NCBI GenBank assembly: GCA_947495985.1
Contig: CANMBD010000001.1
Location: forward strand, 496,001-560,000
Length of the DNA stretch: 64,000 nucleotides
Source of the DNA: an uncultured Sphingomonadaceae bacterium
GTDB taxonomy: Bacteria > Pseudomonadota > Alphaproteobacteria > Sphingomonadales > Sphingomonadaceae
Direction of reading: 5' to 3'
Shown here: piece after piece, positions 17,699 to 27,963 of the stretch
Position numbering within the stretch: position 1 is the first letter of the stretch
How the letters are laid out: the number at the start of each line of letters is the position of its first letter
Notes under the pieces: model-generated
What the model was told of the DNA's origin: nothing
Seen by the model: only the letters and a program-made list of their open reading frames with translations
Database searches by the model: none
Program-made: the position numbers and the translations under genes

Positions 17699-18144
17699 AG
17701 GCAAAACATCAAAGACTGGCATTGGCGGTGCTTGCGCTGGTCGCTTTGGTCGGCGCGGGTCTGCTGGCGGCATTTGCGCTGCAGGATCAGGCGAACTATT
17801 TTTATACGCCTTCAGATATCGTTGAAAAGCAACCTGAAGTGGGTCAGGCAATTCGCCTTGGCGGCATGGTTCAGAAAGGCTCCATCCAACGCGCCGACGA
17901 TGGTGTAACCGTAACATTCACGGTTCACGACGGTGCTTCATTTCAGCCTGCAACCTATACTGGAATTACGCCAGATCTGTTTGTCGAAGGGTCCGGAGTC
18001 GTAGCGGACGGAAAGCTGACTGCCGACGGTCTATTTGTTGCTGACACGTTGCTTGCCAAGCATGATGAAAATTATATTCCGCGCGAGCTGGAAGGCATTG
18101 ATATGACCGGTAATATGACGAGAACGGATACGCTGGTCGAATGA
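17695..18144 (+). CDS. ccmE: Periplasmic heme chaperone CcmE
   Basis: A 149-residue protein with one N-terminal membrane anchor (about residues 8-28) and a periplasmic OB-fold domain. The heme-binding motif KHDENYIP has the covalent heme ligand His123 and the following Tyr. It carries heme from CcmC to the CcmF/H ligase. Both ends overlap neighbours by 4 bases. Confidence 0.96.
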   Translation: MKAKHQRLALAVLALVALVGAGLLAAFALQDQANYFYTPSDIVEKQPEVGQAIRLGGMVQKGSIQRADDGVTVTFTVHDGASFQPATYTGITPDLFVEGSGVVADGKLTADGLFVADTLLAKHDENYIPRELEGIDMTGNMTRTDTLVE

Positions 18145-20078
18145 TTGCAGAAGCAGGTCTTATCGCGCTCTGGCTCGCTGCCAGCATGGCGTTTTTGCAA
18201 TTTGCTTTATGCACCATTGGTCTGGTCAAAGGTCAGGACGAGTTTTTTGCAGCAATCAGGCCCGTGGCCATCGCTCAGGGCGTGTTGGTTGCCTTGTCTT
18301 TTCTACTGTTGGTTTGGTTGTTTGTGCGGTCCGACATGTCGGTGAAGCTCGTCGTCGCCAATAGCGTTGCGATCAAGCCGTTAATCTACAAGATTTCTGG
18401 CGCATGGGGTAATCACGAAGGATCAATGCTTCTCTGGGTCGCCATTATGGGGCTTGCTGGCGCATGTATTGGTATTTTTGAACGCAATCTCAAAACAAAG
18501 ACTTTGGTGACGACCTTGGGCGCGCAAGCGTTTATCAGCATTGGTTTTTATGCCTATCTGTTGATTGCTTCCAATCCGTTCGAACGGATATTCCCGGTTC
18601 CGGCAGACGGGCAGGGGCTTAACCCGCTATTGCAAGACATTGGGCTGGCTCTGCATCCGCCGACGCTTTATATCGGTTATGTTGGTCTATCGATCGCGTT
18701 CTCTTTTGCTGTGGGAGCCATGATCACGCGAGATGTCGGGCCGGAATTTGCCAAGGCCATGCGGCCATGGGTGCTCGGCGCATGGGTATTCCTGACACTG
18801 GGCATTACGGCCGGCAGTTACTGGGCTTATTATGAGCTGGGCTGGGGCGGCTGGTGGTTCTGGGATCCGGTAGAAAACGCTTCGTTGATGCCTTGGCTCG
18901 CTGCCACAGCTTTGCTGCATTCGGTTACCGTATTGGCGACACGTGATGGTTTGCGTGCATGGACGCTGATGCTCGCAGTTGTCGCTTTCTCTATGTCGAT
19001 GATCGGCACTTTCCTGGTACGTTCCGGTGTTCTTACCAGCGTTCACGCCTTTGCGGTTGATCCGGAACGTGGTAGCTTCATTCTTGCCCTGCTGGCCATT
19101 TATATTGGCGGAGCCATGGCTTTATTTGCGCTACGCGTTGGTACGGTTAAAGAAGGCTCCCAATTTGAACCCGTCAGCCGGGAAGGGGCGCTGGTGGCAA
19201 ACAACCTTTTACTATCGGCCATATTGGGCATTGTTTTTATCGGCACACTCTATCCCCTGGTTGTCGAAGGATTCAGCGATGAGATGATCTCTGTCGGACC
19301 ACCATATTTTAATCTGGCGACAGGGCCGCTGGCTCTGATTTTGGTGGCAATAATGGCTGCTGGACCGCTGTTGCGCTGGCGTCGTGATCAGGCGAAAGCG
19401 TTGCTTAACCGGATTTCGATTCCGGTCTTTTTGACTGCTGCTGCCCTGTTTGCGTTGGTTATATTCACCACATCAATGTCGGTTCTACCCTTGATCGGCC
19501 TCGCCTTGGCGGCGGGCATCGCTGTGGCAAGTTTTGCGCCCTTGTGGAAACGCAATCTGCGCCGGACGCCGATGCATGTTTATGGCATGGTTCTGGCACA
19601 TTTCGGTGTGGCTGTTGCGCTAGTAGGAATGGCATCGGAAACTAGCTTCACCGAGGAGAAACTGGTGGCTGCGACACCCGGTGACGAAATCATGGTCAAC
19701 GACTGGAAGATCAAATTCCAGGCGATTGAACCCGTCGCCGGCCCCAATTGGACTGCACTTGAAGCGCGCGTGACGGCACAATATGAAGATGAAGCGATTC
19801 ACGAGATTGCACCACAAAACCGGATGTTCGCCTCTGCCCAGATGCAGACTAGCGAGGCGGCTCTGCTGACCCGTTGGAACGGGCAGCTTTATGTTGTTCT
19901 TGGTGACAGCGACGAGCAAGGGCGATGGCAGTTGCGTATCTGGTGGAAACCGTTTGTGACTCTGATCTGGTACGGCGGCGTGCTGATTGCTTTGGGTGGG
20001 TTGCTCGCGATGGTCGGCCGTCTGCGCCGCGCGGTCCGCCAAAAGCAGCAAAGAGCCTATGCCGAGGCAATGATATGA
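18141..20078 (+). CDS. ccmF: Heme lyase subunit CcmF
   Basis: A 645-residue inner-membrane protein with about 15 helices, the core of the system I cytochrome c heme ligase. The WWD domain reads GWGGWWFWDPVENA (about residues 235-248), and conserved histidines lie in WGNHEGSMLLW, ALHPPTLYIGY and TSVHAFA. Length is normal for the family (640-660). It starts at the overlap with ccmE and ends at the overlap with ccmG. Confidence 0.96.
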   Translation: MIAEAGLIALWLAASMAFLQFALCTIGLVKGQDEFFAAIRPVAIAQGVLVALSFLLLVWLFVRSDMSVKLVVANSVAIKPLIYKISGAWGNHEGSMLLWVAIMGLAGACIGIFERNLKTKTLVTTLGAQAFISIGFYAYLLIASNPFERIFPVPADGQGLNPLLQDIGLALHPPTLYIGYVGLSIAFSFAVGAMITRDVGPEFAKAMRPWVLGAWVFLTLGITAGSYWAYYELGWGGWWFWDPVENASLMPWLAATALLHSVTVLATRDGLRAWTLMLAVVAFSMSMIGTFLVRSGVLTSVHAFAVDPERGSFILALLAIYIGGAMALFALRVGTVKEGSQFEPVSREGALVANNLLLSAILGIVFIGTLYPLVVEGFSDEMISVGPPYFNLATGPLALILVAIMAAGPLLRWRRDQAKALLNRISIPVFLTAAALFALVIFTTSMSVLPLIGLALAAGIAVASFAPLWKRNLRRTPMHVYGMVLAHFGVAVALVGMASETSFTEEKLVAATPGDEIMVNDWKIKFQAIEPVAGPNWTALEARVTAQYEDEAIHEIAPQNRMFASAQMQTSEAALLTRWNGQLYVVLGDSDEQGRWQLRIWWKPFVTLIWYGGVLIALGGLLAMVGRLRRAVRQKQQRAYAEAMI

Positions 20079-20602
20079 ACCGCTGGCTGCTCTGGATTCC
20101 GTTGGTGTTGTTCAGCCTGTTTTTCGCGATCGTCGCAGGCGGTTTGATGAGGCCCAAGGATAATATCATTGAATCGAAAATGATCGGCAAACCGATCCCG
20201 GAATTTGCGCTGCCTGCTGCCATTGAGCAGCGCCCGGCGCTGACCACCACTGATCTGGCTACTGGCAAGCCGCAATTACTGAACATTTTTGCCAGCTGGT
20301 GCGTGCCCTGCATCGCAGAGGCACCGCAACTGCTTGCACTGGAGCAGGCAGGAGTATCGATCAACGGCATCGCCAGCCGCGACACGCCGGAGGATATCGC
20401 GAATTTCCTAAACCGTTGGGGTAACCCATATGTCCGGATCGGAACAGATGTTCGCAGCGCTGTCCAATTGGAACTCGGTTCATCCGGTGTTCCGGAGACG
20501 TTCGTAATCGATGGCAATGGTGTCATCGTACATCAGCATATCGGCGATATCCGCAAGGAAGATGTGCCGGAGCTGCTTGAAATATTGGAGAAAGCGGGAT
20601 GA
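20075..20602 (+). CDS. ccmG: Thiol:disulfide interchange protein DsbE/CcmG
   Basis: A 175-residue membrane-anchored periplasmic thioredoxin that keeps apocytochrome c thiols reduced for heme attachment. One N-terminal helix (residues 4-22) is followed by a thioredoxin domain with active-site WCVPC (C76, C79) and the cis-proline segment SSGVPETFVID. The start is ATG 20075, overlapping the ccmF stop; longer upstream in-frame sequence belongs to ccmF in another frame. Confidence 0.95.
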   Translation: MNRWLLWIPLVLFSLFFAIVAGGLMRPKDNIIESKMIGKPIPEFALPAAIEQRPALTTTDLATGKPQLLNIFASWCVPCIAEAPQLLALEQAGVSINGIASRDTPEDIANFLNRWGNPYVRIGTDVRSAVQLELGSSGVPETFVIDGNGVIVHQHIGDIRKEDVPELLEILEKAG

Positions 20603-21024
20603 CCAGATTTCTTTTTCTGATCGCCTTGCTGTTTTCAGCACCTGTGATAGCCCAAAACGCGCTCCCGGCCTCTCCTTATGCTCATCAACAGCTGGATGAC
20701 CCCGTGCAGGAAGAAAAAGCGCGCTCGTTGATGGAAGAATTGCGCTGCCTGAAATGCCAGAGCCAGTCGATTGCGGACAGCGACGCGCCGATGGCGGGCG
20801 ATATGCGCAGTCAGGTGAGGGAACGCATCGCCGCCGGTGCCACACCAGAGGAGGTACGCAGCTGGCTCATCGAGCGCTATGGCGATTGGGTAACCTACAA
20901 TCCCCCGGTCAATGCGATAACTTGGCCACTCTGGATTGCGCCAGGGGTGCTGTTGATACTCGCCATATGGCTCGCGCGTGGGCTTTTTCGAAGGCGCAAA
21001 ACTGACCAGAAGGATGCAAGCTGA
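20599..21024 (+). CDS. ccmH: Cytochrome c maturation protein CcmH
   Basis: A 141-residue periplasmic thioredox protein with an N-terminal signal (ending near VIAQN) and a C-terminal membrane anchor (LWIAPGVLLILAIWLARGLF). The motif LRCLKCQ, with C50 and C53, reduces or holds the apocytochrome CxxCH. It lacks the C-terminal TPR part found in E. coli CcmH, which here is the separate next gene. Confidence 0.95.
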   Translation: MTRFLFLIALLFSAPVIAQNALPASPYAHQQLDDPVQEEKARSLMEELRCLKCQSQSIADSDAPMAGDMRSQVRERIAAGATPEEVRSWLIERYGDWVTYNPPVNAITWPLWIAPGVLLILAIWLARGLFRRRKTDQKDAS

Positions 21025-21677
21025 TGGGCTGGCTCATTCTACTCGTCATGACAATCGCACTTTTCGGTGCGCTTGTATTCTTGGGCAAATTGCCGCGGAC
21101 CGCTTTTGAATTGACCGGTGCAGCTCTTTTGCTCGGCGTTGCGGGCTATGCATGGCAAGCCAATCCGGGGATGGTCGGTGTATCGGTCGAACCGACCGAA
21201 AAGCCAAATAGCTTCAATGAAGACAGTATTACATCGCGCGAGGAAATGGGCCAGCGTTTTGGCACAGCGCGGGAATGGTTGGTATTTTCAGATGCCTTGA
21301 ATCGCAATGGTCGGCATGGTGCAGCGGCCAATTATCTGCGCAACGGGGTCAAAGAGCATCCTAATGATCCAGACCTGTGGGTCGGACTGGGCAATGCCAT
21401 AGTCGTTCATGCAGATGGTGTGATTACCCCGGCGGCCCAATTTGCGTTTCAGAAAGCAGCTGATATTTCTCCCGAGCATCCTGGGCCGCCGTTCTTCCTT
21501 GGCATGGCCTATGCGCAATCTGGCAAGATTGACCAGGCACGTGCGATCTGGACGGAGTTGTTAGAACGTAGCGCCGAAGATGCGCCATGGCGTAAGGATC
21601 TCGAGTCGCGTTTGGCGGCTATGGAGAAAATGCAACCCGCGCTGCCGATGCCTCAAAGCCCACCTGCTGGTAACTAA
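21024..21677 (+). CDS. CcmI/CycH-like TPR protein of cytochrome c maturation
   Basis: A 217-residue protein with two N-terminal membrane helices (about residues 3-50) and TPR repeats after residue 85 (EWLVFSDALNRNGRHGAAANYLRNGV and following). Such proteins bind the C terminus of apocytochrome c and bring it to the CcmF/H ligase. It shares the last A of the ccmH stop as its ATG first base. It is shorter than full CcmI proteins (about 400), so it corresponds to a reduced version. The assignment depends partly on its place in the operon. Confidence 0.85.
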   Translation: MGWLILLVMTIALFGALVFLGKLPRTAFELTGAALLLGVAGYAWQANPGMVGVSVEPTEKPNSFNEDSITSREEMGQRFGTAREWLVFSDALNRNGRHGAAANYLRNGVKEHPNDPDLWVGLGNAIVVHADGVITPAAQFAFQKAADISPEHPGPPFFLGMAYAQSGKIDQARAIWTELLERSAEDAPWRKDLESRLAAMEKMQPALPMPQSPPAGN

Positions 21678-21760
21678 AACATAGTTATATCAGGAGGTTG
21701 ATCGGCATATCTGCGGCTCTGGTTGCGTGCTATAGAGGCCCATGCTAGTCGCGCGCGCTT

Positions 21761-21799
21761 GTCGAAACAGATGTGCGGGGTTAGCGCAACCATTTCGAC
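21761..21799 (+). promoter_or_regulatory. Nested hairpin in the kup leader
   Basis: GTCGAAA (21761-21767) pairs with TTTCGAC (21793-21799), and inside it GGTT (21779-21782) pairs with AACC (21788-21791) around AGCGC. The structure ends 30 bases before the kup ATG. It could be a regulatory RNA fold or an operator; there is no U-run and no match to a riboswitch class I recognise. Confidence 0.35.
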
Positions 21800-21829
21800 C
21801 CAATCAGGGGAACGCCAAGACGGCAATCA

Positions 21830-23770
21830 ATGTCTGAATCGACGTCACAACCGAAACGGAAACGCAGTCGCGTAATCCAGCCTCATGGGTCACGCCAAGA
21901 GGGAAGCGCCGTTGCAAAGCTGGCCGCTGGTGCGATTGGTATTGTCTTCGGCGATATCGGTACCAGCCCGCTCTATGCTTTTCGTGAGACATTTGTGGGC
22001 GCGCACCCGTTGGAGCTGGACAGGCTGCACGTCCTTGGAGTGGTCAGCCTGATTTTCTGGTCGATGACGTTGGTCGTGGCGATTCAATATGTGACCATAT
22101 TGATGCGCGCGGACAATAAGGGGCAGGGTGGCAGCCTGGCTGTCGTTGCCCTGTTGTCCGGGGCGTTGCGACGATCAAAATTCGGTTGGGTCGCCATATT
22201 GCTGGGCGTCTTTGCGACTTCGCTATTTTACGGCGACAGTATGATCACACCGGCGATCTCGGTTTTGTCAGCCGTTGAAGGACTGACCGTGGTCAATAGC
22301 GGACTGCAGCCCATGGTTATTCCGATTGCGGTGGGTTTGCTGGTCTTTCTGTTTGTTATCCAGTCGCGGGGGACGGCGAAAATCGGGGCCTTATTTGCAC
22401 CCGTGATGTTTGTTTACTTCACCGTTATTGCGATATTGGGCCTGACGCAGATATTCCATACACCCGAAATACTGCTCGCGTTGAACCCCTGGTATGCTGT
22501 TCAATTCTTCTTGATCGATGGTTTCAAGGCTTTTCTGGCTTTGGGCTCGGTTGTGTTGGCCGTGACAGGTTCTGCGGCGTTATTTGCGGATATGGGGCAT
22601 TTCGGCCGCAAACCTATGCGTATTGCATGGTTCGGCTTCGTGATGCCTGCCTTACTATGTAACTATTTCGGCCAAGGCGCGATGATCATCGGATTGGATC
22701 AGGCGGGCGCCGAGGCAGCAATCCAGAACCCGTTTTTCCTACTCGCCCCTGAAATGCTGCGCTTGCCATTGGTCATATTGGCCACCATGGCGACCTTCAT
22801 TGCCAGCCAGGCGGTAATTTCCGGTGCATTTTCGGTCACGCATCAGGCGATTCAACTGGGCTTCATCCCCCGGCTTACAGTCAAGCATACCAGTGCTTCC
22901 GAAGCTGGGCAGATTTATATTCCGGTAATCAACTGGACGATCATGATTGCCGTCCTGATCCTCGTTCTAACGTTCCAGAGTTCGAGCAACCTCGCATCGG
23001 CTTATGGTATCGCCGTTACTGGCGCCATGCTGATCGATACCTGCTTGCTCGCTGTTCTGGTCTTCACCTTGTGGAAGTGGAAATGGTGGTATGCGGTTCC
23101 ACTAATCGCTCTGTTCTTCATTGTCGATGGCGCCTATTTTGCAGCGAACCTTACCAAAGTCCCACAAGGCGGTTGGTTCCCGTTGATGGTCGGCGGTTTC
23201 GCCTTCCTATTGCTGACGACATGGGCCAAGGGTCGCAAGATCATGCGTGAAAATATGGCGGAAGCGGCGATGCCCATCGAAATTTTCACCAAGTCAGCCA
23301 AAAACAGTGCCACGCGGGTTCCGGGAACAGCGATCTTCATGGCTTCTGCGTCGGTTGGCGTCCCATCGGCTTTGCTGCATAATATCAAGCATAACAAGGT
23401 GGTACACGAACGGGTGGTCATCCTGACCGTCAGTATTAAAGACGTACCCTATGTGGAATCGGAAAAACGTATCGAGGTTAAGGATCTCGGTGATGGTTTT
23501 TACAGGCTGATTCTAAACTATGGATTCATGCAGGAAACCGACGTTCCGGCGGCACTGAAAAAAGTCAAAGAATGCGGCATGGACTTTGACATGATGACGA
23601 CCAGCTTCTTCCTGTCACGACAGACATTGTTGCCGTCTGAAAAGCCCAAAATGATGATCTGGCGAGAGAAGATTTTCGCATGGATGCTGCGTAACGCCGC
23701 CACCGCCATGGAGTTTTTCAAGCTTCCCAGCAACCGTGTGGTGGAATTGGGTAGTCAGATGGAAATTTGA
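21830..23770 (+). CDS. kup: Potassium uptake protein Kup
   Basis: A 646-residue inner-membrane K+/H+ symporter of the KUP/HAK/KT family. About 12 helices (residues 25-450) precede a cytosolic C-terminal domain. Family motifs [13 protein letters not shown] at the start of helix 1, [19 protein letters not shown] and [19 protein letters not shown] are all present. The start at ATG 21830 gives a short basic N-terminal tail. It stands alone, with a 152-base leader after the ccm operon. Confidence 0.96.
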   Translation: MSESTSQPKRKRSRVIQPHGSRQEGSAVAKLAAGAIGIVFGDIGTSPLYAFRETFVGAHPLELDRLHVLGVVSLIFWSMTLVVAIQYVTILMRADNKGQGGSLAVVALLSGALRRSKFGWVAILLGVFATSLFYGDSMITPAISVLSAVEGLTVVNSGLQPMVIPIAVGLLVFLFVIQSRGTAKIGALFAPVMFVYFTVIAILGLTQIFHTPEILLALNPWYAVQFFLIDGFKAFLALGSVVLAVTGSAALFADMGHFGRKPMRIAWFGFVMPALLCNYFGQGAMIIGLDQAGAEAAIQNPFFLLAPEMLRLPLVILATMATFIASQAVISGAFSVTHQAIQLGFIPRLTVKHTSASEAGQIYIPVINWTIMIAVLILVLTFQSSSNLASAYGIAVTGAMLIDTCLLAVLVFTLWKWKWWYAVPLIALFFIVDGAYFAANLTKVPQGGWFPLMVGGFAFLLLTTWAKGRKIMRENMAEAAMPIEIFTKSAKNSATRVPGTAIFMASASVGVPSALLHNIKHNKVVHERVVILTVSIKDVPYVESEKRIEVKDLGDGFYRLILNYGFMQETDVPAALKKVKECGMDFDMMTTSFFLSRQTLLPSEKPKMMIWREKIFAWMLRNAATAMEFFKLPSNRVVELGSQMEI

Positions 23771-23772
23771 CG

Positions 23773-24393
23773 CTAAGCTTGGCGTTCAAATATCAGTTTT
23801 GTCCAACAGATACCTGCGGATTTATTCGCCGGTAGAATGGATTGAGATCGCTCGTTGTAGAGCGGAACAAGCTGATTATGCGCAGCCAATTTCACTGTCT
23901 CTTCGGCCGAGACGGCAAACATTCTCCGGCCCTTGGGGACAGGGCCGTGCCTTAGGGAAATAAAAAGCCGGCCATTTTCACCAAGTAGGGTAGCCACTGC
24001 TTTCATTGCTACTTCCCTCTGATCTTCATCCAGATGCATCCACACGGCATTGATCAAGATGAAATTGAACGTTTCGTCCAGTTCCCTTACATTCTTGAGA
24101 TCAGGCAGGCTGTCGTCCAACCATCTGATTGTTGGCGAGGGATGCAGTCTGATGGCTCCTTCTCGCATTTCCTTGGTTGGCTCGGCCGCGACGACGTCAT
24201 GCCCTCTCCTATCAAACCAGGCTGCATCCCGTCCGGTACCCGAGCCAATGTCCAATATTTTACTGGGCATTTGAGGGAAGTGATCGATTGCTGTGGTATA
24301 GCTTTCTTCAAACGACAGGTTTTCATATTGCTCCAAGAGAAAAGGGGCCTGTTTGGCATAGCCTTCGGTGCCGCTAACAATGCTGTTTTTCAT
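23773..24393 (-). CDS. Class I SAM-dependent methyltransferase, substrate unknown
   Basis: A 206-residue cytosolic protein. Motif I is ILDIGSGTGRDAAWF (about residues 45-59), followed by the acidic VVAAEP and by INAVWMHL in the motif IV position. I start it at ATG 24393 (MKNSIVSGTEGYAKQAPFLLEQYENL), the usual opening of this family; the in-frame sequence before it would run under the rpiB promoter. Convergent with kup, with stops only 2 bases apart, and divergent from rpiB. No partner gene hints at the substrate. Confidence 0.8.
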   Translation of the reverse strand: MKNSIVSGTEGYAKQAPFLLEQYENLSFEESYTTAIDHFPQMPSKILDIGSGTGRDAAWFDRRGHDVVAAEPTKEMREGAIRLHPSPTIRWLDDSLPDLKNVRELDETFNFILINAVWMHLDEDQREVAMKAVATLLGENGRLFISLRHGPVPKGRRMFAVSAEETVKLAAHNQLVPLYNERSQSILPANKSAGICWTKLIFERQA

Positions 24394-24533
24394 ATATGAC
24401 AGTCTCTTGTGAACCGCTGCTCTTGTCCATCGTAAATTTATCGCCGACAAGGGCAATATTTGGTGGCGCATAAGGGGATCGTCTACTAGGTAGCGGGCAT
24501 TCGATTCTTGTCTGGATATTGAGGACAAAGCCT

Positions 24534-24986
24534 ATGCGTATTGCCATTGCTTCTGATCATGCAGCTATCGACATGAAAGCCGCTTTGGTGGAGTGGCTTG
24601 CCGAGGTCGGGCATGAAGTTGACGATCTGGGTCCCATGACGACGGACAGCGTCGATTATCCTGATTATGGCTATAAACTCGCAGATGCGATTGCGTCGGG
24701 AAGTGCAGAACGCGGGGTTGCCTTGTGTGGTTCCGGTATTGGCATATCCATGGCCGTCAATCGTAACCCGGCTTGCCGTTGCGCACTGGTTTCTGAAGGT
24801 CTCTCAGCGAAACTGTCTCGCGAACATAATGACGCGAATGTTATTGCAATGGGTGCGCGTCTGGTTGGCATCGAAATTGCGAAAGACTGCCTGAACAATT
24901 TTTTGAACACTGAATTTGGCGGAGACCGTCATCAACGGCGTGTTGATAAGCTGTCCGCCCCGCAAGTTGAAGGAGAACACGCGTGA
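24534..24986 (+). CDS. rpiB: Ribose 5-phosphate isomerase B
   Basis: A 150-residue cytosolic enzyme interconverting ribose 5-phosphate and ribulose 5-phosphate. The N terminus [10 protein letters not shown] has the phosphate-site DH (8-9), and [17 protein letters not shown] holds the catalytic Cys65. The start is ATG 24534, with GAGGA 8 bases upstream; the in-frame TTG at 24519 contains that ribosome site and is rejected. It overlaps glyA (GTGA) and is first in rpiB-glyA-nrdR-trmJ. Confidence 0.95.
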   Translation: MRIAIASDHAAIDMKAALVEWLAEVGHEVDDLGPMTTDSVDYPDYGYKLADAIASGSAERGVALCGSGIGISMAVNRNPACRCALVSEGLSAKLSREHNDANVIAMGARLVGIEIAKDCLNNFLNTEFGGDRHQRRVDKLSAPQVEGEHA

Positions 24987-26290
24987 GCAATGTCGCAGAT
25001 ATACAGGATATCCGCCCGACCGGGTTTTTCGATTTTTCGGTGGATGAGAGTGACCCCGCGGTCGCCGGTGCAATCAATGCAGAATTGTCGCGCCAGCAAA
25101 ATCAGATCGAGCTGATTGCTTCTGAAAACATCGTTTCCAAGGCCGTGTTGCAGGCACAAGGCTCCGTGTTCACCAACAAATATGCAGAAGGCTATCCGGG
25201 CCGCCGCTATTATCAGGGCTGTGCTCCATCTGATGATGTTGAAACACTTGCCATCGAGCGGGCGAAACAGCTTTTCAATTGTGGCTTTGCCAATGTTCAG
25301 CCGCATTCAGGGGCGCAAGCAAATGGCGCAGTGATGCTCGCGTTGACCAAGCCGGGCGATACCATTCTTGGTATGTCTCTCGATGCAGGTGGCCATTTGA
25401 CGCATGGCGCGAAGCCCGCGCAATCGGGCAAGTGGTTCAATGCTGTCCAATATGGTGTCAATGAAGACGATCATCTGATCAACTATGCGGAAGTTGAGGC
25501 GCTGGCCAAAGAACACCAGCCAAAGCTGATTATCGCTGGCGGCTCTGCCTATCCGCGCCAAATCGATTTTGCCAAGTTCCGTGAGATTGCAGATGCGGTC
25601 GGCGCGATCTTCATGGTCGATATGGCCCATTTCGCTGGCCTGGTGGCAGCTGGCTATCATCCTAGCCCGCTGGAATTTGCAGATGTGGTCACGACCACTA
25701 CGCACAAGACTTTGCGCGGTCCACGCGGTGGTCTGGTCCTGACCAATGATGAGGCTATAGCGAAGAAAATCAACTCAGCGGTTTTCCCGGGTCTGCAGGG
25801 TGGTCCGCTAATGCATGTCATCGCCGCCAAAGCGGTCGCATTTGGCGAAGCGTTGCGCCCTGAATTTGCCAGCTATTCTTCCGCTGTCATCGAAAATGCC
25901 AAAATATTGGCTGCCCGCCTAAAGGAACGCGGCGCCAATCTGGTTGCTGGCGGCACAGATACGCACCTGGCTCTTATTGATCTCTCACCGCTAGGTATCA
26001 CTGGCCGCGATGCCGATGAAGCACTGGAGCGCGCTGGTATTACCTGCAACAAGAACAGCATTCCCAACGACCCGCAGCCGCCGATGAAAACCAGCGGTAT
26101 TCGTGTTGGTTCACCGGCAGGTACTACCCGAGGCTTTGGCCCGGCGGAGTTCCAGATGATTGGCGACATGGTCGCCGATGTACTTGATGGCTTGCGTGAA
26201 AAAGGAGAGGGCGGTGATCCGGCTGTGGAAGCCGATGTCCGTCAGCGCGTTGAAGAGCTATGCTCTCGTTTTCCAATTTACCCTGAATAA
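24983..26290 (+). CDS. glyA: Serine hydroxymethyltransferase
   Basis: A 435-residue PLP enzyme that converts serine and tetrahydrofolate to glycine and 5,10-methylene-THF, the main one-carbon source. PLP lysine K242 lies in [23 protein letters not shown] and [14 protein letters not shown] near the N terminus bind substrate. The start is GTG overlapping the rpiB stop. The pairing rpiB-glyA-nrdR is common in Alphaproteobacteria. Confidence 0.97.
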   Translation: MSNVADIQDIRPTGFFDFSVDESDPAVAGAINAELSRQQNQIELIASENIVSKAVLQAQGSVFTNKYAEGYPGRRYYQGCAPSDDVETLAIERAKQLFNCGFANVQPHSGAQANGAVMLALTKPGDTILGMSLDAGGHLTHGAKPAQSGKWFNAVQYGVNEDDHLINYAEVEALAKEHQPKLIIAGGSAYPRQIDFAKFREIADAVGAIFMVDMAHFAGLVAAGYHPSPLEFADVVTTTTHKTLRGPRGGLVLTNDEAIAKKINSAVFPGLQGGPLMHVIAAKAVAFGEALRPEFASYSSAVIENAKILAARLKERGANLVAGGTDTHLALIDLSPLGITGRDADEALERAGITCNKNSIPNDPQPPMKTSGIRVGSPAGTTRGFGPAEFQMIGDMVADVLDGLREKGEGGDPAVEADVRQRVEELCSRFPIYPE

Positions 26291-26305
26291 GCGAAACGGA
26301 CCTTT

Positions 26306-26782
26306 ATGCGTTGTCCCTTTTGTGCCCATGATGACAGTCAGGTAAAAGATAGCCGGCCCACCGAAGATGGTACGACCATCAGGCGGCGTCGGCAATGTGA
26401 AGGGTGCGGCGCACGTTTCACGACATTTGAACGGATACAGCTTCGCGAGATCACAGTGGTAAAAAGCGAGGACCGCCGCGAGACGTTTGACCGGTCCAAG
26501 ATTGATTTGTCCGTCTCTCTGGCTTGCCGCAAGCGCGGGATTGCGCAGGAGCAAATGGATCAACTGGTGTCAGGTATCCAACGGCAGCTGGAAACTAGCG
26601 GAGAGAATGAGATTCCGTCCAAACGCATCGGCGAGATGGTCATGGAAGGCCTTAAGGGCCTCGATAGTGTCGCCTATATCCGCTTTGCATCGGTTTATAA
26701 GGATTTTACCGAAGCCAAGGATTTTGAGGAGTTCGCCGGCAGCGTGAAAGATGTGGGTATCGGCGATACCAGCGGCAAATGA
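26306..26782 (+). CDS. nrdR: Transcriptional repressor NrdR
   Basis: A 158-residue repressor of ribonucleotide reductase genes. A zinc ribbon has cysteines in MRCPFC (3, 6) and CEGCG (31, 34), followed by an ATP-cone domain (about 48-140) that senses ATP/dATP. The basic RRRRQ stretch is part of the DNA-binding surface. It starts 15 bases after glyA, and its stop overlaps the next ATG. Confidence 0.97.
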   Translation: MRCPFCAHDDSQVKDSRPTEDGTTIRRRRQCEGCGARFTTFERIQLREITVVKSEDRRETFDRSKIDLSVSLACRKRGIAQEQMDQLVSGIQRQLETSGENEIPSKRIGEMVMEGLKGLDSVAYIRFASVYKDFTEAKDFEEFAGSVKDVGIGDTSGK

Positions 26783-27510
26783 GCACCGGAAAGCCGATCA
26801 TCGTTCTGGTGAAGCCACAGCTGGGTGAGAATATCGGCAAGGCGGCGCGGGCCATGCTGAATTTCGGGTTCACCGACATGCGGATCGTGGATCCTCGTGA
26901 CGGCTGGCCCAATCCATCCGCCGGTCCCACCGCGGCTGGCGCAGATAGTGTGTTGGAGGCCGCCCAGGTTTTCGAGACCACCGCCGAAGCGGTGGCGGAC
27001 TGTTCGCATGTCTATGCCACTACGGTTCGTAAACGCGGTATGACCAAAGAAGTGCTGACCCCCGCAGCGGCGGCGGAAGACATGGCATCCGCCAGTGGCA
27101 AATGCGCGATATTATTCGGCCCGGAACGGTCCGGTCTGGAACTGGTCGATGTCGAACTCGCCCGCAAGATCATCACCGTGCCGATAAACCCGGAATTCGG
27201 TTCACTCAATTTGGCTCAAGCAGTGATTTTAATCGCCTATGAGCTGTCGAAACTGGATGGCGGTGAAACCGTGCAGCCGACAATCGAGACAAAAAAGCGC
27301 GAACCGGCCCCGCAAATCGAACTGGACCGCTTTTACAAACATCTAGAACGGGCATTGGAAGAGGCCGGGTACTTCTATCCGCCTGATCGTGCACCGGCGA
27401 CGAAGGTGACGCTCCGCAATATGATCACCAAGCCGGCGTGGACCAATGACGAAGTTCAGACGTGGCGCGGCGTTATCAGCTCTCTGGAAAAGCCATTTGT
27501 GAAAAAATGA
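26779..27510 (+). CDS. SPOUT-family RNA methyltransferase, TrmJ-like
   Basis: A 243-residue SpoU/TrmH-class 2'-O-methyltransferase with the trefoil-knot fold. Motif 1 is [21 protein letters not shown] (residues 10-30 region, substrate Asn and Arg), motif 2 is [10 protein letters not shown], and motif 3 is [13 protein letters not shown]. TrmJ modifies tRNA position 32. The C-terminal 80-residue extension is typical of TrmJ. It is co-translated with nrdR. Confidence 0.88.
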   Translation: MSTGKPIIVLVKPQLGENIGKAARAMLNFGFTDMRIVDPRDGWPNPSAGPTAAGADSVLEAAQVFETTAEAVADCSHVYATTVRKRGMTKEVLTPAAAAEDMASASGKCAILFGPERSGLELVDVELARKIITVPINPEFGSLNLAQAVILIAYELSKLDGGETVQPTIETKKREPAPQIELDRFYKHLERALEEAGYFYPPDRAPATKVTLRNMITKPAWTNDEVQTWRGVISSLEKPFVKK

Positions 27511-27522
27511 GTTTTTGACAGA

Positions 27523-27834
27523 TCAGCCGTCTCGCATCTGATCCCATTTTTCGAGCTCGTAGCTGATCGACGTTTCTATCAGCATTTCCCAAATCGCCGC
27601 CATGGTCGGAACCGGGATGCCTGCGCTACTGGCAAGTTGTTTTACATTCTCCAGAACCTTTGCTTTTCGTCCTTCGTCACGCACAGCGGCGCGATCCTGT
27701 TTGATCCGCGCAGCGGCGTCCATGCAGGCAAAGCGCTGGGTCATCAGGGCAATAAGTTCACCGTCAATTCGGTCCACTTGTTCGCGGACATCTGTCATGG
27801 TTTCCATTGGAGGAAGCGTCGTCGTTTCTGTCAT
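27523..27834 (-). CDS. Chorismate mutase (AroQ type), monofunctional
   Basis: A 103-residue all-helical enzyme converting chorismate to prephenate for Phe and Tyr synthesis. VREQVDRIDGELIALMTQRF, AARIKQDR and the C-terminal IWEMLIETSISYELEKW match AroQ, with the Arg and Lys that bind the substrate. I start it at ATG 27834, with AAAGG 8 bases upstream; ATGs at 27852 and 27861 are possible. Convergent with the trmJ-like gene, 12 bases apart. It is not fused to prephenate dehydratase. Confidence 0.88.
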   Translation of the reverse strand: MTETTTLPPMETMTDVREQVDRIDGELIALMTQRFACMDAAARIKQDRAAVRDEGRKAKVLENVKQLASSAGIPVPTMAAIWEMLIETSISYELEKWDQMRDG

Positions 27835-27913
27835 GTCAGCGCCTTTAATCATTGCGACCACCCAAGTCGAGTAATGATGGGGATTTTAGTGCGATTTTTG
27901 GCCCTGCAGATGC

Positions 27914-27942
27914 TTGACAATCACCCATTAGATCGTCATAGG
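27914..27942 (+). promoter_or_regulatory. Probable rpsD promoter
   Basis: CTTGACA has its TTGACA at 27914-27919; 17 bases later comes CATAGG (27937-27942), a weak -10. The spacing and the leading C match the candidate promoter before tRNA-His in this window. A leader of about 105 bases would follow. Confidence 0.45.
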
Positions 27943-27963
27943 CCGCGTCTTGCAATTGGCTCC

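Noticed and set aside
19849..20526. Minus-strand frame of 225 codons opposite ccmF and ccmG
   Set aside because: It has no recognisable domain and covers well-supported ccm genes.
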